The notes under the pieces: generated by a model
Seen by the model: only the letters and a program-made list of their open reading frames with translations
What the model was told of the DNA's origin: nothing
The model's database searches: none
Translations under genes and position numbers: made by a program
Source: Lawsonibacter asaccharolyticus
Lineage (GTDB): Bacteria > Bacillota > Clostridia > Oscillospirales > Oscillospiraceae
NCBI GenBank assembly: GCA_003112755.1
Contig: BFBT01000002.1
Location: forward strand, 248,001 to 312,000
Reading direction: 5' to 3'
Length of the DNA stretch: 64,000 bases
Shown here: in pieces, positions 33,088 to 39,769 of the stretch
Layout of the letters: each line of letters opens with the position of its first letter
Numbering within the stretch: the stretch's first letter is position 1

Positions 33088-34188
33088 ATGAAATTTAATT
33101 GCCATTTGATTATCCATCGTCTCTCAGCGATTCTGTTGGCTACAACGATCTTTGCTAATCTATCCATTACTTCCGCGCTGGCCACAACCAGTAAAAATCC
33201 ATTCCAAGATGTTTCCAAAAATGCCCCCTATGCTGAGGCCGTCCAGTATGTCTATGACCGAGGTATTTCCCACGGTACCGGTGCAACTACTTTTTCACCC
33301 AACAACCATATTACTTATGGTGAGCTTTCATTGATGCTGTGCCGCATGCACTACCCTGATGAATCATGGACTATTGAATCTGCGACAAATTATGTTCGTG
33401 ATCGTATGGGCTATGTTGTAGATCCTATGGAAGTACAACATTCCAGAGTTATGAATACAACCGCGTATCAGGCAATTTTATCCTGTAGCAGCTGTCCTGT
33501 TTACAGCCAGGTCTTGTATGAGCCGGAGATTGACGAAGCTGACCAGCTTGATGATGGCATATATACTGCAATCAGACTGGGGCTTTGTGATGAAGCTGAT
33601 ACTGAGCAGAGATTGATTACTCGGGGTGAGGCTGTCCAAATTCTATACAAAACCAGCCAGACAAACTTGGCATTGCCGGCGCCGCCTATTGTGGACAAAC
33701 TCAATGTAAAAATTGATGAAGACTTTAAAGGAAAATGCGCTCCGTATTTGGAGGCTGCGTCCAAGCTGCCCGAGGTCATCCTGAATCGTTTCGACGACGA
33801 AGGCTGGTCATTAGTCATCGGCAACGATTTCATAGACCAATGGAGTACTGAAAATAAAACCTCGGCGGCGGGCCTTACCCATTATGCGAATAAATCCATT
33901 TATGTACGCAGTTCAACCAGTGTTACCCACGAATTTGGCCATTTTCTGCATTCTGAACTTGGGCGGCCTCTAATTGTTGGAGACCTGTTTGAAAAAGAGG
34001 TAGACCAGGCAAAACCTGTCATTGGTAACTATGCCGCAACCAACAAAAATGAATATTTTGCCGAATTCTTCGAAAAATGGTTCGATGACACCGATGTCTG
34101 GCTCCAGAGGCTGCAGGAGGCGGCGCCAGAGACCTATGCCTACTTTGCCAAGCTGGAGAAGCAAGGCTGGCTGCCTGAGAGAACCTAA
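33088..34188 (+). CDS. SLH-domain zinc metallopeptidase 2, 366 aa
   Basis: ATG at 33088 follows GGGAGG. A signal peptide (1-32) is followed by one clear SLH unit (NPFQDVSKNAPYAEAVQYVYD) and a weaker second with a CSSC pair. The catalytic domain has THEFGHFLHSEL (HExxH) at about 285-296 and NKNEYFAEFFEKWF about 40 residues on as the likely third zinc ligand. It is the same plan as the 6499 protein with fewer SLH units. Lower GC than the backbone around it. Confidence 0.82.
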   Translation: MKFNCHLIIHRLSAILLATTIFANLSITSALATTSKNPFQDVSKNAPYAEAVQYVYDRGISHGTGATTFSPNNHITYGELSLMLCRMHYPDESWTIESATNYVRDRMGYVVDPMEVQHSRVMNTTAYQAILSCSSCPVYSQVLYEPEIDEADQLDDGIYTAIRLGLCDEADTEQRLITRGEAVQILYKTSQTNLALPAPPIVDKLNVKIDEDFKGKCAPYLEAASKLPEVILNRFDDEGWSLVIGNDFIDQWSTENKTSAAGLTHYANKSIYVRSSTSVTHEFGHFLHSELGRPLIVGDLFEKEVDQAKPVIGNYAATNKNEYFAEFFEKWFDDTDVWLQRLQEAAPETYAYFAKLEKQGWLPERT

Positions 34189-34214
34189 GCTGGCGAAGGC
34201 TTTGAGGGAACCCC

Positions 34215-34299
34215 ATCTTTTCTAATAGAAAAATCCTCTGGAGGAATATCTCCTTCCCTGAGATTTTTCAACTCATAGCATATGGTCCGTGAGACGGCT
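34215..34299 (+). repeat. Dispersed element, copy 16 (short form)
   Basis: ATCTTTTCTAATAGAAAAAT ... CATATGGTCCGTGAGACGGC. Confidence 0.8.
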
Positions 34300-34448
34300 C
34301 TTTCAGACTACCATCCCTGAACTAAAGTTGGGGAACTACCTTGAGGCACTTTAGCTGCGCCAATGATTCGCACTCCCCTCTCCCCTACCAGTCTGAAGAC
34401 GGCTGCAGTATGTTCCTAATGGGCACATCTCCTTCCATTTCAGCTTTC

Positions 34449-34478
34449 GAATGAGCTCCGGAAGTTTTGCATACAATA
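34449..34478 (+). promoter_or_regulatory. Element-type promoter of the 34528 gene
   Basis: GAATGAG, 14 bases, CATACAATA. Confidence 0.55.
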
Positions 34479-34527
34479 GTATCAAATTTCAATTTAGGAG
34501 GGAGTACAGAAAGGGGATAATACACAT

Positions 34528-35262
34528 ATGGCAAATATCATAAAACTTGGCAGTCTCTACTTAGATGGCCAACCAGTAGAAATAGGAGCTGATTACGCTC
34601 CTGGACAATCAATCGAGGTTGGAAAAACGATTCCTGGCAAAGAGATCAGCTGGGTGGTAGTCAATGAAATGTTGATTGCCGACCGGTGTATTTTAACGAA
34701 TGTCAGCTGGAATGACCTCAATGCATGCAATTTGATTTTTGGTAAATGTATCATCATTGAAGGGTACCACTATCAAATCAGGCTGCTCCAGATCGGGACA
34801 GACAAAGCTAAACCCAATGAATGGGATGCGGCCTTAGATATCGTAGGTGAGGATAACCGACTTTGGAATTGGAAATGGACATATTTTTGGGGGCAAGAAA
34901 CACCTGCTTGTGGACCTATAGCTAACGAATATACCCGCGCATACCGTGGGTACTCTTTCGCCCGCACCTGGTCTTGGGCTGGATCAGGGCTTCGCCGCTC
35001 AGATGTCGGTTTCCGCCCCGTTTTGGTTCCACTCAACACTAAACAGTTTACCCCAGCTCTGCTTGGACAAAGGGTGATGATCTGGGGTGGGCAAAATATC
35101 GTGAACGGTTACTTGGAACAGGTAACTGACTATGATGTGCTCCTTTCTAACTGGCATGGTTCAGTGTTGGAGAGCCAAAGTTGTGGCTGGATCATCACAG
35201 GGGGAAAACTTCTTGTAGACAGAAATTCAATTGTAGGAGCGCAAAACCAAAAGGAAGCATGA
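34528..35262 (+). CDS. C-type-lectin/FGE-fold protein with variable-region-like tail 2, 244 aa
   Basis: Paralogue of 27733: MANIIKLGSLYLDGQPVEI, LTNVSWNDL, NEWDAALD and FWGQE are shared, as are the upstream GGAGGGAGTACAGAAAGGGG leader and promoter. The variable-region-like stretch (34948-35020) reads GYSFARTWSWAGSGL then GFRPVLVPL. Invariant codons alternate with changed ones, as expected if both were diversified or if both are under strong selection for variety. A distinct C-terminal tail follows. No signal peptide. Confidence 0.65.
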   Translation: MANIIKLGSLYLDGQPVEIGADYAPGQSIEVGKTIPGKEISWVVVNEMLIADRCILTNVSWNDLNACNLIFGKCIIIEGYHYQIRLLQIGTDKAKPNEWDAALDIVGEDNRLWNWKWTYFWGQETPACGPIANEYTRAYRGYSFARTWSWAGSGLRRSDVGFRPVLVPLNTKQFTPALLGQRVMIWGGQNIVNGYLEQVTDYDVLLSNWHGSVLESQSCGWIITGGKLLVDRNSIVGAQNQKEA

Positions 35263-35281
35263 AACAATCAGCCGTGAGCTT

Positions 35282-35321
35282 CAGGCGTATCCTGGCATAT
35301 GTCAGGGTACGCCTTCTCTTT
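35282..35321 (+). terminator. Rho-independent terminator
   Basis: AGGCGTATCCTG ... CAGGGTACGCCT then TCTCTTTTC. Confidence 0.75.
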
Positions 35322-35480
35322 TCTCGTTCGACGGTCATGTTAGGCGCGGTTCCCGTCTGTGCGGCCTAGAGTAGCGGGCATAGGCCAGTGCTCCTACCGG
35401 CAAAAGATAATATTTTGGACTATGGTTCTGCCACATCGTTCTATATCCCTCACAGATAAATCCGGGGGGGATTTACTGCG

Positions 35481-35578
35481 CAATTGTTAACGAAGAAAGC
35501 TGGAAGGGGCGTTCTTAGTTGCCATTGGCGCCACCGCATGCCGGCTCCCGATGGGAGCCTATGTATGGCCCGTGAGCT
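35481..35578 (+). repeat. Dispersed element, copy 17 (long form)
   Basis: CAATTGTTAACGAAGAAAGC ... GGCTCCC(GAT)GGGAGCC ... TATGGCCCGTGAGC. Confidence 0.85.
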
Positions 35579-35640
35579 TACAAAATGGACCGCAGGAAAG
35601 TCCCCACCTTTGTAGCCATCCGCGAGGGGAAAATCAGTAC

Positions 35641-36130
35641 AAAAAAAACCAGCCTGGCGAACCGCCAGGCTGGTGAGAAAGCAAATATTCTGTCATTGCT
35701 GATCCAGGCGGCTCCGAAAAACTGCCTGTCCATTATGATGTGAGCGAGATAAAACTCTCTCCTGCCGCGCTATCCTCCGAGGAGGCAATCATAGGGCCCT
35801 TTGGCCAGCCGGTCAGGCTTGTCGTGTCGCACCCTCTCTCCCCGCCGCCCACTGCGGCAGGATAGGAGGTTACGGCGGCACACCGAAAACGAAGAGGCCT
35901 ACGCATCCGGCGTCCGTGACCTGACCCGCTTTTGGGCGGGTGGCCGCAGACCAGGCGAACCTTGAAGCGGATTACTCCGCCCCCGAGCGGGGTCTGCCAG
36001 CGCGTGAACCCTGCCTTCACCAATCTGTTCAGGAGCGAACTCCTTAGCCGGTTTCCCGGCCCAAGACGATGCACCGGTCGAGCGGCCCGAAGGCCGGGAC
36101 TTCCAGTGGGACAAGGTCTTTTGCTTTCCT
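35641..36130 (-). ncRNA. Large structured RNA candidate, about 490 nt
   Basis: The stretch has no plausible gene but has a complete RNA-gene frame: promoter TTGACA-N17-TAAACT at 36137-36165 and a terminator (CCAGCCTGGCG TTCG hairpin, T8) at 35641-35673. The predicted 5' end GAAAGCAAA (36120-36128) pairs perfectly over 9 bp with TTTGCTTTC next to the terminator (35677-35685). Inner stems: GCAGACC/GGTCTGC (35946-35952 with 35991-35997), TCCTGCCGC/GCGGCAGGA (35854-35862 with 35760-35768), GCGGA/TCCGC, ACCCGC/GCGGGT, CCTCC/GGAGG. Several UUCG and GAAA loops. It recalls ornate large RNAs (GOLLD, ROOL, OLE) in style only; I do not recognise its class. Confidence 0.7.
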
Positions 36131-36136
36131 GGACTT

Positions 36137-36165
36137 AGTTTATGTCAGCCATGCGGATTTGTCAA
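36137..36165 (-). promoter_or_regulatory. Promoter of the 490-nt RNA
   Basis: TTGACA, 17 bases, TAAACT on the minus strand: a host-type sigma-A promoter. Confidence 0.8.
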
Positions 36166-36332
36166 GTATTTTTCGAGAAAAATTGAATATTTTTTGATAT
36201 TTTTCATGCTAATTTGCGAGAATAGGCCGGATTTTACACATAATTTGTTCGGATTTATGCTGTGTTGTTTTTGCGTGGCTCATGGCCGGATTTCGATTTT
36301 GCGCACAGGCAGGAACTCCTTGTTTTAGACAA

Positions 36333-36541
36333 CAAAAAAGCACCCGCCTGGAACAAACATCCGGGCGGGTGAGAAAGCCATATTCGCAAGCCTGAAAGAA
36401 AGGGACGGTTCACGGCCGCGGGAACTGGACGCAGGACCCAGCCCTCATGACGAGGGATGGTTCGAGGCCTACTTCACCGGGGTTGGGAGGTCCGCCCCCA
36501 AGGCTGGGCGCGTGTGCGCCGATGCGAGGGGAGACTTTGCT
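36333..36541 (-). ncRNA. Second structured RNA candidate, about 209 nt
   Basis: Promoter TTGACT-N17-TAAAAT lies at 36548-36576 and a terminator (CACCCGCC hairpin, T6) at 36334-36370. Stems: AAAGTC near the 5' end with GGCTTT before the terminator (36533-36538 with 36374-36379), GGCGC/GCGCC, CCCAGCC/GGCTGGG, CCCTC/GAGGG. The 3' part GCTTTCTCACC plus terminator is shared with the 490-nt RNA directly downstream, and both contain GTAGGCCTC, so the two may be related. Confidence 0.6.
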
Positions 36542-36547
36542 GATATT

Positions 36548-36576
36548 ATTTTATGCGCGGCCGCGGCCAAAGTCAA
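36548..36576 (-). promoter_or_regulatory. Promoter of the 209-nt RNA, overlapping a stop codon
   Basis: TTGACT (36571-36576), 17 bases, TAAAAT (36548-36553). The -35 box overlaps the TGA of the 36573 gene. Confidence 0.75.
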
Positions 36577-37001
36577 GGGGTTTTCCCCAAATAGGGGATT
36601 TTGTTTTGCCGGAGTCCGGCATATTCGGGGAAGCGAATGCGGAGGGCCTCGAAAAATGCCTCCATCAGTTCGCAGCAAAACAGGTTGTCCGGGAGATATT
36701 CCTCCGTGGCGCCACTCCCGCCATCTGAGCCGCAGCTGTTCCAAAGGTTGAAGGCAAGCCGGGTGACCCGGAGCGATGTGCCGGTCTGCCAGCCCGCCTC
36801 GGCGGCCTCCGGGCGGATGGACCAATCGCTGAGATCGAAGATGTCGGAGAAATGGTTCCGGGTCTCAGCCGTGAGCCCGCAAAGGTACGCCAGCGACTTA
36901 AAATAGCTGTCTTGGCGTTTCTTCCGCCTTTTGGCTTCGGCCAACTGGTCCAGAAAGAAGTCCTTGTGCTCGACAGAAGAAAAGAAAAACTCAGCCTCCA
37001 T
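36573..37001 (-). CDS. DUF6075-like protein, 142 aa
   Basis: Starts at ATG 37001 (MEAEFFFSSVEHKDFFLDQL). The mid-part AYLCGLTAETRNHFSDIFD and the end GWQTGTSLRVTRLAFNLWN recall a small uncharacterised family seen in Clostridia (DUF6075, from memory). The IS3 element ends 12 bp upstream of the start, so the native promoter has been cut off; the GGGAGC of the IS end now lies at the ribosome-site position. It may be silent or driven by the IS. Confidence 0.65.
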   Translation of the reverse strand: MEAEFFFSSVEHKDFFLDQLAEAKRRKKRQDSYFKSLAYLCGLTAETRNHFSDIFDLSDWSIRPEAAEAGWQTGTSLRVTRLAFNLWNSCGSDGGSGATEEYLPDNLFCCELMEAFFEALRIRFPEYAGLRQNKIPYLGKTP

Positions 37002-37070
37002 GCATATTGATATGCTCCCTTTATGAGAGACAGTGAAAAAACAAACTGTTATCATGAAGGGAGCAATTCT

Positions 37071-37769
37071 ATGTCACAAAAAGGTAAACTAAACACAGAA
37101 GAAAAAGTCGAGATTATCAAGAAGTACCAGCAAGGGGAAATAAGCTTAGTTCAGGCGGCCCGGGATGCAGGAGTTGGGACAACGACGATTTATAGATGGA
37201 GTGCACGATATGAGACAGAAGGGGCGGCTGGATTTTTACCATATCAGAAAAATCGTGTCTATCCGCCAGAACTAAAGTTAAAGGCGGTGCTAGAATACTT
37301 ATCCGGGGTGGGAAGTCTCGAAGAAATCAGCAAAAAATATAAGTTGCGAAATGATCGTCAACTCAGCAACTGGATAAAGGTGTATAATGCTCATGGAGAT
37401 TTCAACTCTACAAAGTTTTCTGGAGGAGGAAGTTACATGAAGCAAGGACGAGAAACCACATTTGAGGAACGAGTTCAAATCGTCAGGGAATGTATCGCTA
37501 TAGGGAAAAACTACGGAGAAATAGCCTTAAAATACCAGGTAAGCTACCAACAAGTTCGTACTTGGACACTTCGTTTTGAACAGATGGGAGAAGCAGGATT
37601 ACAAGACCGGCGTGGACAGCGCAAGAAGGACCAAACTCCCCGTACCGAGCTGGAACAGGCACAAATTGAGATTGAGCAGCTCAAACATAAACTGTATCTG
37701 GCGGAAATGGAGAATGCACTGTTAAAAAAATTGGACGAAGTAGAGAGGAGGGATGCCTTTCAGAAGTAA
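37071..37769 (+). CDS. IS3 OrfA with two helix-turn-helix units, 232 aa
   Basis: ATG 37071 follows GAAGGGAG. Two DNA-binding units are present: LVQAARDAGVGTTTIYRW and YGEIALKYQVSYQQVRTW, followed by a leucine-zipper-like helix (LEQAQIEIEQLKHKLYLAE). An internal ATG at 37437 with AGGAGGAAG could give a shorter second product. The frame ends just after A7 (37724-37730), the slippery site for -1 shift into OrfB. Confidence 0.85.
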   Translation: MSQKGKLNTEEKVEIIKKYQQGEISLVQAARDAGVGTTTIYRWSARYETEGAAGFLPYQKNRVYPPELKLKAVLEYLSGVGSLEEISKKYKLRNDRQLSNWIKVYNAHGDFNSTKFSGGGSYMKQGRETTFEERVQIVRECIAIGKNYGEIALKYQVSYQQVRTWTLRFEQMGEAGLQDRRGQRKKDQTPRTELEQAQIEIEQLKHKLYLAEMENALLKKLDEVERRDAFQK

Positions 37770-38656
37770 GACAACGACATACTTATATAGCCATTCGAGA
37801 GTGTCACGAAGAACAAGGGGTTGCTGTTGAGACAGCCTGTGACCTTCTTCATGTATCCCGTTCTGCTTACTACAAATGGGCTTCCGGAAAGCTAAGCCAC
37901 AGAGTAAAGGAGAACGAACAGTTGGCCGACAAGATTGAGAAAATCCATTCAGAAAGTCCAGATAAAGGTTACCGGAGATTGAATGACGATCTGCGTCATG
38001 ACCATGGTATCTATGTCAATGACAAGAGGGTGCTACGCATCTGCCGAGCCAAAGATATAAGATCCACTGTGAAGTACAATAACCGCGGCTGCACAAGGCG
38101 GGCAAAGAACCCTCAGTATCTTGCTGAAAATCTGCTGAATCGCCAATTCTATGCGGAGAAGCCGAATGAGAAATGGCTTACTGATGTGACAGAGTTCAAA
38201 TGGTATGATGGCATGGAAGTACATAAACTCTATCTAAGTGCCATTCTGGATCTTTGTGACCGGCGCATCGTATCCTATGTGCTCAGTGAGCGCAATGATA
38301 ATCCACTCGTTTACAAAACCTTTGACAAAGCTGTTAAGGCGAATCCAGATGCCCACCCGCTGTTCCACAGCGATAGAGGTTTCCAATACACAGGCAGAGC
38401 CTTCCACCACAAACTCGTACAGGCTGGAATGACTCAGAGTATGTCCCGTGTGGCTCACTGCATTGACAATGGACCTATGGAAGGATTCTGGGGCATTTTG
38501 AAACGGGAACGCTATTACGGCAAGCGTTTCACCAGCAAACAGGAACTCGTGCAAATGATTGAGTGCTACATCCGTTATTACAACACCAGAAGAGTCCAGC
38601 GTAACTTGGGTGTACTGACGCCGATAGAAAAACACAAGTTGTGCCTTGCTGCATAA
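37724..38656 (+). CDS. IS3 OrfB, DDE transposase (by -1 frameshift)
   Basis: In the -1 frame reading continues without a stop from the A7 run at 37724: ...VRQRHTYIAIRECHEEQG, the HTH_21-like part, then the integrase core. Catalytic residues: D in LTDVTEFKW, D in FHSDRGFQYTG and E in GPMEGFWGILKRE, a complete DDE triad. No ATG start exists in this frame before the core, which supports production as an OrfAB fusion. The element is probably still active. Confidence 0.88.
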   Translation, partial: KKIGRSREEGCLSEVRQRHTYIAIRECHEEQGVAVETACDLLHVSRSAYYKWASGKLSHRVKENEQLADKIEKIHSESPDKGYRRLNDDLRHDHGIYVNDKRVLRICRAKDIRSTVKYNNRGCTRRAKNPQYLAENLLNRQFYAEKPNEKWLTDVTEFKWYDGMEVHKLYLSAILDLCDRRIVSYVLSERNDNPLVYKTFDKAVKANPDAHPLFHSDRGFQYTGRAFHHKLVQAGMTQSMSRVAHCIDNGPMEGFWGILKRERYYGKRFTSKQELVQMIECYIRYYNTRRVQRNLGVLTPIEKHKLCLAA

Positions 38657-38816
38657 AAAGCGGCCAGCAACATTTAGCTGCTGGCCGGGAAAATTTTATA
38701 TTTTTTCTCTGTCCTCTTGACGGGGAGCAGTTCATATCCGCTCCCCTGCTCTAATTTTTGCAGTTCCCAGTATAACACAACACCAGAGACTTGCGCAAGC
38801 GGCACTGTTTTGGCAG

Positions 38817-38919
38817 CCCTCACGGACCCGACATAGGTTCCCCACGAGGGAACCGGCCCGCGGCAAGAGTCTCCGGCAAAAGAGAAAATCCCCGCCCATT
38901 TTCTTCGTTAAAAAAGACG
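38817..38919 (-). repeat. Dispersed element, copy 18 (long form, near consensus)
   Basis: Minus strand: GTCTTTTTTAACGAAGAAAA ... GGTTCCC(TCGT)GGGGAACC ... CGGGTCCGTGAGGGC. Confidence 0.92.
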
Positions 38920-38929
38920 GATACCTTCC

Positions 38930-38964
38930 AAAGAAGAAAGACCAGCCCCGCAAAGGACCGGCCT
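38930..38964 (-). terminator. Probable terminator of the recG-secA operon
   Basis: Minus strand: GGCCGGTCC TTTGC GGGGCTGGTC (with G-U pairs) then TTTCTTCTTT. Confidence 0.55.
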
Positions 38965-39004
38965 CTTCCCTACTACTTCCATTGAACGCCACAAAGGGAC
39001 TCGG

Positions 39005-39769
39005 TTATTTATGGCCGAGAAGGTGACTCTTTTGCCGCCGCAGCTCACCCAACCAGGCGTCCCGCGCCATGCTCACCATCTTTGGTCCTTCGAATCCATA
39101 CAGGCCGCAGGCAATGAATGGATGGCATTCGATAGCCACCGTCCGGCCGCCCTCCAGCAGGACCGCCACATCCAGGGCCAGGGCCGGGTGTTCCCGGAGA
39201 GTGTCCGCCATGTCATGTACAACTGCTGCGTCTGGGGCCAGCCAGTGCTCCATGAAGTAGGGCCGGATGTCCATAACGCGCCCCCTGGAGACGAAGACGC
39301 GCCATTCGGATGCGAACTGAGACTGGATCATCTGTGAGACGAACAGCAGTTCATTGTCAGGGATCTCACCCAGCAGCCGCTCCTCATGGGGTATCGCCTC
39401 GAACCGTTTAGGATGGCGACCTGGCTTCAGCAGTAGCGGCCCAAACTCAGCTCTCAGCCTGGACAGTTCAGTCTTGGACACATCCCGGAATATCCGGCGC
39501 CCCAGGAACTGTTCCTGTTCCAGCTCAGGCGGAATATTCATGGCTTCCATCGGTCCCAGCCCCATCTGGGACAAATACTGGTTCACGAACTCGATGCTGC
39601 CCACCGGCACGATTGTTTTGGCCGTCTGCCCGGACAGAGCCAGGGTGCAGCCAAACTTCTCCTCATTTGCCAGCCAGTTTGCCTCATCGCAAGATTCCGG
39701 GAAGGGGGCAGCCAGCGAAACTGGCCACCCGTTTCGATCCTTCTGCAGCAAAAACAAAATATCAGGCAC
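39005..39769 (-). CDS. ATP-grasp domain protein (DUF4343-like), 254 aa
   Basis: The start is GTG 39769 inside the last codons of secA (8-base overlap, AAGGAGGAGG upstream); the longer frame to 39904 lies inside secA. The C-terminal half has ATP-grasp features: EWRVFVSRGRVMDIRPYF and ALALDVAVLLEGGRTVAIECH with the metal-binding E/D and basic residues. ATP-grasp enzymes join a carboxylate to an amine or thiol. Stand-alone phage and plasmid members have unknown substrates. Last gene of the operon. Confidence 0.75.
   Translation of the reverse strand: MPDILFLLQKDRNGWPVSLAAPFPESCDEANWLANEEKFGCTLALSGQTAKTIVPVGSIEFVNQYLSQMGLGPMEAMNIPPELEQEQFLGRRIFRDVSKTELSRLRAEFGPLLLKPGRHPKRFEAIPHEERLLGEIPDNELLFVSQMIQSQFASEWRVFVSRGRVMDIRPYFMEHWLAPDAAVVHDMADTLREHPALALDVAVLLEGGRTVAIECHPFIACGLYGFEGPKMVSMARDAWLGELRRQKSHLLGHK

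Larger units (their letters stand above)
37013..38729 (+). mobile_element. IS3-family insertion sequence
   Basis: Two open frames joined by a -1 frameshift, bounded by imperfect inverted ends: TGCTCCCTTTATGAGAGACA at 37013 and, reading inward, TGCTCCCCGTCAAGAGGACA at 38729, both running into GAAAAAA. No target duplication is obvious. Lower GC than the surroundings marks it as foreign. A hairpin (38657-38685) follows the transposase. Confidence 0.85.

Noticed and set aside
34330..34375. Fourth IS605-type right end (CACTTTAGCTGCGCC)
   Set aside because: The hairpin is weak and the terminal GAGA(A/T)TCA is altered, so I do not count it.
35733..36138. Small open frames of 68-113 codons over the RNA region
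   Set aside because: No ribosome sites, Arg/Pro-rich composition and better explanation as a structured RNA.
35641..36541. RNase P, tmRNA, 6S or SRP RNA in the 35.6-36.5 kb gap
   Set aside because: I looked for GAGGAAAGTCC/ACAGAA, the tmRNA tag and tRNA-like ends, and the SRP GGAA loop; none is present.
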